A stretch of 14,006 nt of DNA from NCBI GenBank assembly GCA_937942965.1, contig CALDGN010000455.1:1-14006 (forward strand), given 5' to 3'. Within the stretch, counting starts at the first letter, position 1, and each line of letters starts with the position of its first letter. Both the position numbers and the translations under genes were made by a program. Source of the stretch: an uncultured Acidimicrobiales bacterium. Its GTDB lineage: Bacteria > Actinomycetota > Acidimicrobiia > Acidimicrobiales > UBA10347. Below the pieces are notes generated by a model. It made no database searches, was not told the origin of the DNA, and worked only from the letters and a program-made list of their open reading frames with translations. Shown here piece after piece: positions 7,558-13,848 of this stretch.

Positions 7558-9377
7558 CTGGCCCGCTCCTCGTGGTGATGGGCGTCGCCGCGAGCGGCAA
7601 GTCCACCGTCGGCGAAGCGCTCGCTTCTGCACTCGGTGTCGGCTTCCTGGATGCCGACGATGCACATCCGCAAGCCAACGTCGACAAGATGGCGGCCGGG
7701 ACGCCGCTCACCGACGAGGACCGCTGGCCGTGGCTCGCCCGCTTGACGCGAGAGATGGCTGACGCCGATGCGGGGCTCGTCATTACCTGTTCTGCCCTCA
7801 AGCGCCGCTACCGCGACCAGCTCCGCTGGGCTGGCGACGTGCGATTCGTATTCCTCGATCCGTCGCGTGACGAGATCGAGCGGCGCATCAACGAACGTGA
7901 AGACCATTTCATGGGCCCGGCGATGGTTGAGTCGCAGTTCGCTGCGCTCGAACGCCCGGCCGTAGACGAGCACGACATCGTGCACATCGACGGAGCGCCG
8001 ACGCTCGAAGTAATCGTCGCCGAGGTGCTCGCTGGTCTTCCCGAAAGCGCGAGCCGTCCGAGTGCGATGCTCCGCATCGGCGGGCCGAACCACGTGATCG
8101 ATGGCACCGAGCTCGCCACCCACATTGGATGGCTCGCCGACACGGTCATCGCCGGAGCGTCGAGCCAGCGAGTCCTGCTCGTGCCGCCGGACCACACCCG
8201 TCTCTACTCAGGCGCTGGGGCCATCACCGCGCAGCTGTTCGAACTGCTGGTCGCCGATGGGCACCGCGTGCAGGTGCTGCCAGCGCTCGGCACGCACACA
8301 CCCATGGACGCCGAACAGCGGGCGCTCATGTTCGGTACCGCGATCCCTGACGAGGCCTATCTCCTGCACGACTGGCGCACAGGTCTCGTCGACATCGGTG
8401 AGATCAGCGCAGCCGAAGTCGCTGCGGTGAGCGGCGGCCGATTCGACCAGCCCATCCCCATACAGGTCTCCGAGCATCTCTTTGACGGCTACGACGCGAT
8501 CGTCTCCATCGGGCAGGTCGTGCCGCACGAGGTGATTGGCCTCGCCAACTACACCAAGAACATCGTCATCGGGCTTGGTGGCGCCCCGACCATCCATCGC
8601 AGCCATCAGCTCGGTGCGCTCTGTGACATGGAGACGATCATGGGGCGGGTGACCACCCCCGTGCGCCAGGTCATCGACACCGCGTTCGATCGATTTCTTG
8701 CCGACCGACTACCGATCTTCTTCGCGCTCACTGTCATGGAGGAGACCGCTGCTGGCATCCAACACCGCGGCCTGACGGTCGGAAGCGGGGGAGGAGCGAG
8801 CACTGCCGGTGCGGCATTCCTCGACGCAGCCGAGCTTGCGCAAGCGGTCAATACGACTCGGGTCGACGAGCCATGGTCACGGGTGTCGTGCTGGCTCGAC
8901 CCAGACGAGTTCCACAGCACCTGGCTCGGCAACAAGTCCGTCTATCGAACCCGTATGGCCATCGCCGACGACGGCGAGCTCATCGTGCTCGCTCCTGGTG
9001 TGAGCCGCTTCGGCGAGGACGACCACATCGACGAGCTCATTCGTCGACACGGCTACCGGGGTACGCCGGCGACTCGGGCGGCGCTCGTCAGCGATCCCGA
9101 ACTCGCAGCCAGCCTGAGTGCGGCTGCCCACCTCATCCACGGCAGCAGCGAGGGACGATTTCGAATCGTCTACTGCACGGATCCCGACGCGGGCGGTCTG
9201 ACCCAAGCCGAGGTCGAGTCGGTCGGGTTCGAGTGGCGCTCGCTGCGTCGCGAACTCGCCGACCTTGGGGTCGATGGCACGACCCCAACGGGCCCGCGTA
9301 TCGACGCGAGCGGCGACCGCTTCGAACACATCGCCAACCCTGCGCTCGGCCTATGGACGAGTTCGCCGATCGAGTGA
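7554..9377 (+). CDS. Fusion: gluconokinase + LarA-like nickel-pincer hydroxyacid racemase/epimerase domain
   Basis: A 607-residue protein; ATG 7554 overlaps the uxaC stop. Residues 1-163 are a complete gluconokinase: P-loop GVAASGKST (10-18), FLDADDAHP (31-39), NVDKM, PLTDEDRWPWL (51-61), CSALKRRYRD (79-88), HFM, and the SQFAALERP tail (128-135). After a short linker (about 164-173), residues 174-607 form a LarA/DUF2088 domain: DHTR (213-216), GTHTP with H248, PHEV with H325, YTKN with K335, and H351. The spacings H325-K335 (10) and K335-H351 (16) equal those of lactate racemase H174, K184 and H200. In that enzyme these act as acid/base, pincer-cofactor attachment and nickel ligand. In an operon with UxaC and a mannonate-type SDR, the best guess is D-mannonate/D-gluconate C2 epimerisation followed by phosphorylation to 6-phosphogluconate. 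Domain identity is firm; substrate is inferred. Cofactor genes larB, larC and larE are not in the window. Confidence 0.88.
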   Translation: MTGPLLVVMGVAASGKSTVGEALASALGVGFLDADDAHPQANVDKMAAGTPLTDEDRWPWLARLTREMADADAGLVITCSALKRRYRDQLRWAGDVRFVFLDPSRDEIERRINEREDHFMGPAMVESQFAALERPAVDEHDIVHIDGAPTLEVIVAEVLAGLPESASRPSAMLRIGGPNHVIDGTELATHIGWLADTVIAGASSQRVLLVPPDHTRLYSGAGAITAQLFELLVADGHRVQVLPALGTHTPMDAEQRALMFGTAIPDEAYLLHDWRTGLVDIGEISAAEVAAVSGGRFDQPIPIQVSEHLFDGYDAIVSIGQVVPHEVIGLANYTKNIVIGLGGAPTIHRSHQLGALCDMETIMGRVTTPVRQVIDTAFDRFLADRLPIFFALTVMEETAAGIQHRGLTVGSGGGASTAGAAFLDAAELAQAVNTTRVDEPWSRVSCWLDPDEFHSTWLGNKSVYRTRMAIADDGELIVLAPGVSRFGEDDHIDELIRRHGYRGTPATRAALVSDPELAASLSAAAHLIHGSSEGRFRIVYCTDPDAGGLTQAEVESVGFEWRSLRRELADLGVDGTTPTGPRIDASGDRFEHIANPALGLWTSSPIE

Positions 9378-9383
9378 GTAGTG

Positions 9384-11969
9384 CTAGCCGCGGTCTTGAC
9401 GATCGCACCTGATCCCGGAAGCGTCGATCGACACGAAGCCTTCGTCGTGCCATTCCCACGCTGCGACGCCGTCCTTGTCGAGGTCCACAACCACGAGCGC
9501 TTCGTTGGCATCGCCCCCCAGCCATGGACAACGTCCAGTGCCCGGTGAGATGACGACCTGATCCGTGCCGATCTGGAGCCGCATCGTTTCGCGAATCTGC
9601 CACGTGCCATCGTCGAGTCGATCGCTCAGGATCAGGTCATAGACAGCCCCGTACTCGCGAACGAATCGAGCAAGGGCGACCGTCGGCTCACCGTTCTGGT
9701 CGACCTCGACGACGCCGCTGCCGCTGCCGGCGCGAATGGCATCGATGCCGAGCAGCTCCGCAAGGGCGTCCCACGGATCACCATGTCGCTCGCCGATGAA
9801 CGGCGCGAGCTCAGCTGGGTTCGCTGTCAGCCGAGGCAGCGGTCCAACGCGATCTGCGACCGGAGCGGCTCGCAGATTCTCTGCCCGAGCCCAACCCGCT
9901 GGCGTCAGCGGATCGCGGCCTTCGGTCAAACGCACCCACGTCGCTCCCGCAGCGTCGACCGTCGCGTCGCCGACAACGCCCGCAGTCACGCCGCCGGAAA
10001 GGTCGATCGAGCGCAGGGTCGGTGCATTGTCGGTTGGCGCGGTACGGAGCATGACTCGGCCATCTGCGGTGACGTTGCCGGTGATGCGGGTCGACTCGGC
10101 CGAGCCGGCGTCAGCGAAGAACTCGATGATGTTGCCGAAGGCGATGACCTCGCCGTTCGCATCACGTTCGACGCGTTGCACCGTGCAGAAATTGTCGCTG
10201 GCGCACCGCACTGCGTTTCCGGCTGCATCGTCTTCGAGGTAGATGAAACGGTCCGTGTCGAGCCCAAAGGCATCGAGCGGGAAGTTGCCACTGAAGAGCC
10301 AGACGTCGCCGAGGAACACGGGCTCGAGGCCGAGGCGAGCGTTCTCTTCGAGATTGATCGAGGCGGCAACGAGGCGGTGGGCGCCATCGCGCTCGATGCG
10401 AGCGAGCGGCGTTGCTTCGTTCGGGCCCCACCAGTCCACTCGGCCTTGCCTGCCCGAAGGCGGCCCAAAGTAGGCCGTCATCAGATCGATGACAGGCTCG
10501 ATCCTGCTTCCGAACGGGTACGTCCCGGTCCCGTAGGTGCCAACGCCCAGCGTGCCGATGTGAGGAACGTCAACCCAAGGCCCGCTGCGGTCGAACTCGG
10601 AATAGGGAATCGTCTCGTCTTCGCCCGTTGGCGTGACGGTCGGTTCGGGGGTAGGGACCGGTGTTCCTGGTAGCGAGGTCGGCGTCGGCTCAGGCCGGAT
10701 GTCGGGATCGACCGTCGAGTCGACGCGCAGGTCGATGCCAGTGCGGGCGAGCCCGTCGACGACACCGACGGGCGTGGCGTCTTGGCAGAAAAGGGCGTCG
10801 CGGTAGCACCAGAGGTCGTCGCCGACCGCTCCGGGCTGGAACGAGACCTCGTAGTTGCCGGTCGGCAGGCCCGGGATCTCGTAATTGCCGTCATCGTCGG
10901 TTGTTCCACACGCCGACACGTCGGATACAGGAAGGCGAACAACACAAACGAATTCGCCGCCGACGGGTACCCCGTCGACCGTCAACCGTCCGGACACACT
11001 TCCGCTCGGCGCCGCCGTTGTTGCGGTCGGCGTCGGGAACGATGCGGAGAACACCGCGTCCATCGCCATGTCGATGAACGACACAATCTCGTTGCGGGCC
11101 ACACCGATTCGCTGCGGGCTGTCGCAGGACAACGTGCCGTAGCAGTTGTCCGTGAACCGTCGACTCGGGTCGGACACGGTCACCGTGTAGTTGCCGGGCT
11201 GAAGCCCACGGATCGTGTAGCTGCCGTCTTGGGCACTGAATGCGCACCGCTCAAAGCTCGGGAACGATCGTTGGGCGCAGACGCTTGCTCCAAAGACCGG
11301 CTCACCGTTCGACAACACGGTGATACGACCACTCATCGCAGCCTCGAAGTCGCCCAGCGGCGGCGTCGGCGTTGGCGGGACAGGGGTCATGGTGGCGTCG
11401 ATTGGCAGTGATGTCGGTGTCGCGGTCGGAGTGAGGGTTGGCGTTGGAGCGAGGGTTGGCGTTGGAGTGATGGTGGGCGTGATCGGAGGAGTTGGCGTCG
11501 GGGTGTTGGTCGGCGTGGGCGTCGGCGGGGTCCCTGGCGGAGGCTGCATAACGGCATTGATGTTCTCGAAGTCGTCGATCGATGCGATGCCGAGCCAGGT
11601 CGGTTCGTCGCAGGACGTCGACTGCCAGCACTGTTCGACGAATCGTCCCGGCGCACTGAATTGCACGCGGAAGTTGCCTGACGGAAGTGGCGAAATCACA
11701 TAGCGGCCACTGCTGTAGGTCGTCACGCAGCTGGTGTGGGGGAGCGAGATCGCACACACCTCGACCCCGCTGGCGGGCAAGCCATTACCGCCATCGGTGA
11801 CCGTGCCGGCGATCAGGCCTGCGTTTGGTGTCGGCGTCGTCGTAAGGAAGGGCTCAACCTGCTGAGGAGGCTGCGCACCTGCTTCGCCGCCAGCACTCGT
11901 GAGGAACGCCGCGGCTGCGATGATCGCTCCGATCGCGAGCAGCACGGATTGCTTCGCGGTCCACCGCAT
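9384..11969 (-). CDS. Large secreted protein with three Cys-rich CnaB-like repeats, Thr/Pro linker and SH3-like domain
   Basis: 861 residues. The N-terminus has a Sec signal peptide: basic MRWTAK, a hydrophobic core at 9-25, likely cleavage after about residue 32 (AGA-QP). Three beta-sandwich repeats resembling carboxypeptidase-regulatory/CnaB domains follow (about 50-142, 209-305, 321-417). Each has a G-x-Y/F-x-I-x-x-L-x-x-G-N-Y/F core and four cysteines at matching places. Repeats 1 and 2 are joined by a Thr/Pro-rich linker (about 143-205); a shorter one (426-448) precedes the C-terminal region. Residues about 625-702 look like a bacterial SH3 domain (RVMLRTAP...TWVRL...GWARAENL). The remainder is unrecognised, although DLDKDGVAAWEW (829-840) looks like an Asp-rich loop. 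No sortase motif or C-terminal membrane anchor is seen, so it is probably secreted. TAGTCT (11976-11981, minus) lies exactly six bases before the ATG. It converges on the kinase/LarA gene with 6 bp between. Confidence 0.85.
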   Translation of the reverse strand: MRWTAKQSVLLAIGAIIAAAAFLTSAGGEAGAQPPQQVEPFLTTTPTPNAGLIAGTVTDGGNGLPASGVEVCAISLPHTSCVTTYSSGRYVISPLPSGNFRVQFSAPGRFVEQCWQSTSCDEPTWLGIASIDDFENINAVMQPPPGTPPTPTPTNTPTPTPPITPTITPTPTLAPTPTLTPTATPTSLPIDATMTPVPPTPTPPLGDFEAAMSGRITVLSNGEPVFGASVCAQRSFPSFERCAFSAQDGSYTIRGLQPGNYTVTVSDPSRRFTDNCYGTLSCDSPQRIGVARNEIVSFIDMAMDAVFSASFPTPTATTAAPSGSVSGRLTVDGVPVGGEFVCVVRLPVSDVSACGTTDDDGNYEIPGLPTGNYEVSFQPGAVGDDLWCYRDALFCQDATPVGVVDGLARTGIDLRVDSTVDPDIRPEPTPTSLPGTPVPTPEPTVTPTGEDETIPYSEFDRSGPWVDVPHIGTLGVGTYGTGTYPFGSRIEPVIDLMTAYFGPPSGRQGRVDWWGPNEATPLARIERDGAHRLVAASINLEENARLGLEPVFLGDVWLFSGNFPLDAFGLDTDRFIYLEDDAAGNAVRCASDNFCTVQRVERDANGEVIAFGNIIEFFADAGSAESTRITGNVTADGRVMLRTAPTDNAPTLRSIDLSGGVTAGVVGDATVDAAGATWVRLTEGRDPLTPAGWARAENLRAAPVADRVGPLPRLTANPAELAPFIGERHGDPWDALAELLGIDAIRAGSGSGVVEVDQNGEPTVALARFVREYGAVYDLILSDRLDDGTWQIRETMRLQIGTDQVVISPGTGRCPWLGGDANEALVVVDLDKDGVAAWEWHDEGFVSIDASGIRCDRQDRG
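11341..11541. repeat. Low-complexity tract encoding the Thr/Pro linker, with an 18-bp tandem duplication
   Basis: On the plus strand this tract is built from GTTGGCGTT/GGTGTCGGC-like words encoding the Thr-Pro linker of the secreted protein. Within it, 11433-11450 and 11451-11468 are adjacent 18-base copies beginning GAGGGTTGGCGTTGGAG and differing only at the last base. Such in-frame copies (six residues each) suggest linker length can change by slippage. Confidence 0.75.
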
Positions 11970-11997
11970 GATTTGAGACTACGCGATTAGCGGTAGA

Positions 11998-12013
11998 TGT
12001 GCTCTACGTCACA
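11998..12013. promoter_or_regulatory. CRP/GlxR-like palindrome between divergent genes
   Basis: The sequence is TGTGC-TCTACG-TCACA (or TGTGA-CGTAGA-GCACA on the other strand). It matches the CRP-family consensus TGTGA-N6-TCACA at 9 of 10 half-site positions. It lies in the 52-base space between the secreted-protein gene (start 11969, -) and the metalloprotease-like gene (start 12022, +), centred about 36 bases before the first and 16 before the second. cAMP-responsive regulators of this family (GlxR in actinobacteria) use this motif. One match in 14 kb could still be chance. Confidence 0.4.
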
Positions 12014-12021
12014 GACGCTCG

Positions 12022-12750
12022 ATGGAATGGGAGAACCCCTCGGGGTGGTTGCACCTTGCCTTGGACACGTACCAGGCTGATCAGATCAGCGACGCCAACG
12101 AACCCGATCATTACAACCCAGACCACGACGACTTCTGGGATGCCTTCGACGAAGCAGAGGAGTGGGCGGCCAACCGACCCCGGCCTTGGTATCACCGCGT
12201 CGGCGTGATCATCGCAGGGCTCTTCATCCTCGGCATGTTGGCCACGAGCGCGCTGCTTCCCTGGGGCCAATTCGTGGACCGCATCGACAATGTCGAAGGG
12301 CCAATCGAGATCCAACAGGTCGCCGACGAGACCGTTGCCGAATCGCCTTACGGCTGGCTGGTCGAAGACGTGCGCATCCGCGACATCGTTCCGAGCGGCG
12401 TCGGAGGGTTCGTACACAGCGCCCCAGGTGACGGGATCATCACCATCGACCTCATTGGCTGGGACCCCGAAGAGCTGCGGTCGACCGTCGCCCACGAGAT
12501 CGGCCACCTACTCGACTTCGCAGCCCGAACTACCGACGGCGACGCCCGCAACGGGCTCGAGACCGAGGTCTGGGCCGAGTGTGCGGCCGTCGACGCCGGA
12601 TTCCGGCGCACCGACCCTGGCAGCGCCACCCAGCAATACCGCTGCACGCCGGATGAACTCGAGCAATACCGGTTCTCGGTCAGCCTGCTTGGCGAGGTGT
12701 GCGCTCCGTGGAACGGCGAGTGCCGAGTCGTCACGCCAATCGGCAGCTGA
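12022..12750 (+). CDS. Single-pass membrane protein with HEIGH zinc-metalloprotease motif
   Basis: 242 residues; no family recognised beyond the protease motif. An acidic soluble N-terminal segment (1-50) is followed by basic/aromatic residues and one transmembrane helix (about 59-79). The distal domain contains VAHEIGHLLDFA with H158, E159 and H162, the HExxH zinc site of metallopeptidases. ETEVWAEC follows, where E182 or E186 could be the third ligand as in gluzincins. Cysteines at 187, 208, 227 and 234 lie in the distal part and could form disulfides if it is outside the cell. With the positive charges on the N-terminal side of the helix, an N-in, protease-out topology is likely. It shares its upstream region with the secreted repeat protein, a possible substrate or co-regulated partner (inference). 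No Shine-Dalgarno is visible before ATG 12022. Confidence 0.78.
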   Translation: MEWENPSGWLHLALDTYQADQISDANEPDHYNPDHDDFWDAFDEAEEWAANRPRPWYHRVGVIIAGLFILGMLATSALLPWGQFVDRIDNVEGPIEIQQVADETVAESPYGWLVEDVRIRDIVPSGVGGFVHSAPGDGIITIDLIGWDPEELRSTVAHEIGHLLDFAARTTDGDARNGLETEVWAECAAVDAGFRRTDPGSATQQYRCTPDELEQYRFSVSLLGEVCAPWNGECRVVTPIGS

Positions 12751-12791
12751 GGCCAATCGGTAGCGACCACCACCGACGATACGGTTCGACC

Positions 12792-13037
12792 ATGCGCTTC
12801 ATCTGGAGACGATTTCTGCGGCGATTCACGCTGATCGGCCGCGTGCTCGACGGCTTCTTGCTCGCTGGTGTTGCCCTCCGATTCGCACATCGCAAGGGCT
12901 GGGTCACCGACGACCTCATGCGCTCTGTTGGGCTCGAAAGCTCAATCGCTCCCTCGGGTGGGGCCGCAGGCGGCGAGACTGCCCTGGGCCTGAGTGCCCT
13001 CTGGCGCGTCTGGCGCCGCCGCCGACTGCGTCGCTAG
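12792..13037 (+). CDS. Hypothetical small basic protein
   Basis: 81 residues; not recognised. The N-terminus (RFIWRRFLRRF) is strongly basic and aromatic, followed by a moderately hydrophobic stretch (13-31, LIGRVLDGFLLAGVALRF), a Gly/Ala/Ser-rich segment (50-66) and an Arg-rich tail (WRVWRRRRLRR). It could be membrane-associated through an amphipathic helix, but this is a guess. Support for a real gene: TACGGT (12780-12785) exactly six bases before the ATG, GC-rich third codon positions, and no competing gene. Longer in-frame starts back to 12699 overlap the upstream gene and lack such a signal. Its stop lies inside the first copy of the 16-bp tandem repeat. Confidence 0.62.
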   Translation: MRFIWRRFLRRFTLIGRVLDGFLLAGVALRFAHRKGWVTDDLMRSVGLESSIAPSGGAAGGETALGLSALWRVWRRRRLRR

Positions 13038-13112
13038 GTACGTGGGTCGCTAGTTACGTGGGTCGCGAGGTACGTGGGTCGCTGAGTAACGGGGCCGCTA
13101 GGTGACGGGGTC
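13033..13112. repeat. Five-copy 16-bp tandem repeat between convergent genes
   Basis: Five contiguous 16-base units: GCTAGGTACGTGGGTC (13033), GCTAGTTACGTGGGTC (13049), GCGAGGTACGTGGGTC (13065), GCTGAGTAACGGGGCC (13081) and GCTAGGTGACGGGGTC (13097). The first three are nearly identical; the last two share a diverged right half. The CTAG in the first unit gives the stop of the small basic protein, and the CTAG in the fifth gives the stop of the carbonic anhydrase on the other strand. The copies are contiguous, with no spacers, so this is not a CRISPR array. Confidence 0.92.
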
Positions 13113-13604
13113 GAGCTCGCCGGTCACCACGTCGTAGACGAAGCCGCTGACGTTGCTCGTCTCGGGGATGTAGGGCGAGAGCTCGATGCGCTTGATGCTT
13201 TGGCGCACGTCGTCGTGTGGGTCGCGGAATGACTCGAGCGCCCACGGAGGGCGAACGCCCAGGTCGGCCTCGAGGTCGGCGTTGAACTCATCCTCGCTCA
13301 GGTTCTGCAAGCCGCAGTCGGTGTGATGGATTACCAAAATCTCTTCAGTGCCCAACGCTCGCTGCGACAGACACAGTGAACGAATTGCGTCGTCAGTGAC
13401 GGCACCACCCGCGTTGCGAATGATGTGCGCCTCGCCGTTCTCCAGCCCAAGCATGGCGAAGACGTCGATCCGTGCATCCATGCAGGTCACGATCGCGACC
13501 TTGCGACTCGGGTTCTTGTGCAGGCCTGACGCATCGAAGTCAGCCGCTCGGGCGGCGTTGCGGGACACGAAGTCGTCAACGTTGGGGAAGGGGTGCTGAG
13601 CCAT
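13098..13604 (-). CDS. Beta-class carbonic anhydrase
   Basis: 168 residues from ATG 13602-13604. It interconverts carbon dioxide and bicarbonate in the cytoplasm. Zinc ligands and active-site pair are visible: C41-x-D43-x-R45 in VTCMDARID, and H94-x-x-C97 in IHHTDCG. IIRNAGG (61-67) is also typical. The compact length and HHTDCG motif resemble the short beta-CA subclass of mycobacterial Rv1284. ATG 13604 was chosen because MAQHPFPNVDDFV begins the conserved domain and TACGTT (13611-13616, minus) lies exactly six bases upstream, a leaderless-type box. The frame open to 13766 adds residues with no family match. The stop lies in the last 16-bp repeat unit. Confidence 0.94.
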   Translation of the reverse strand: MAQHPFPNVDDFVSRNAARAADFDASGLHKNPSRKVAIVTCMDARIDVFAMLGLENGEAHIIRNAGGAVTDDAIRSLCLSQRALGTEEILVIHHTDCGLQNLSEDEFNADLEADLGVRPPWALESFRDPHDDVRQSIKRIELSPYIPETSNVSGFVYDVVTGELDPVT

Positions 13605-13848
13605 GGCCGAAACGTACTGAACGGCGTCGGCCCTGCGACCCCTCGACCGAAAGAAACTGCGAGCCTGGCAAGGCTGGGCCAAATCGACCAGAAGGGGAAA
13701 AACAGGCAATCTTTCGAACAGAAAAGCAGCCATTCTTTTGCCTCTGGTCGGAAGAACGTGGATCATTCCGGGTCACAGTCCGTGAAAGTAGGCGTCACAG
13801 TGCCGAAACTCGATACGTCAACCACAGTTCTCCTCCCTAGGAGCGTCA
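13605..13848. promoter_or_regulatory. Divergent intergenic region, carbonic anhydrase / aceA, with inverted and direct repeats
   Basis: At 244 bases this is the longest non-coding stretch in the window, with an A/T-rich core (about 13681-13760) unlike its surroundings. It contains an 8-bp perfect inverted repeat, CGACCAGA (13685-13692) and TCTGGTCG (13743-13750), extendable by GG/CC with one bulge. Inside it are smaller ones: TTTC-gaaca-GAAA (13712-13724) and AAAAG (13722-13726) with CTTTT (13735-13739). GTCACAGT occurs twice, at 13772 and 13794, 22 bases apart (about two helical turns). The carbonic anhydrase -10 lies at 13611-13616. No clear -10/-35 for aceA was identified. Confidence 0.55.
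13830..13848 (+). promoter_or_regulatory. aceA ribosome binding site in a possible hairpin
   Basis: AGGAG at 13839-13843 is five bases before ATG 13849, a canonical Shine-Dalgarno sequence. It fixes the aceA start and contrasts with the leaderless-type starts elsewhere. CTCCT at 13830-13834 is its exact complement across a 4-base loop (CCCT), so a short stem could hide the site. Whether the stem matters in the cell is unknown. Confidence 0.55.

Noticed and set aside
9378..9383. Bidirectional terminator between the kinase/LarA gene and the secreted-protein gene
   Set aside because: Only six bases separate the stops, and no stem-loop with a T tract is visible around them.
9783..10673. Plus-strand open frame of 296 codons inside the secreted-protein gene
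   Set aside because: It is antisense to a continuous 861-residue protein with signal peptide and repeats; its translation is low-complexity Arg/Ala/Val-rich without motifs.
13033..13112. CRISPR array
   Set aside because: The 16-base units are directly contiguous with no unique spacers, and no cas gene is near.
13773..13785. TCAC-N5-GTGA inverted repeat as a CRP site for aceA
   Set aside because: The half-sites are in the opposite orientation and spacing to TGTGA-N6-TCACA, so it was not called a CRP site.
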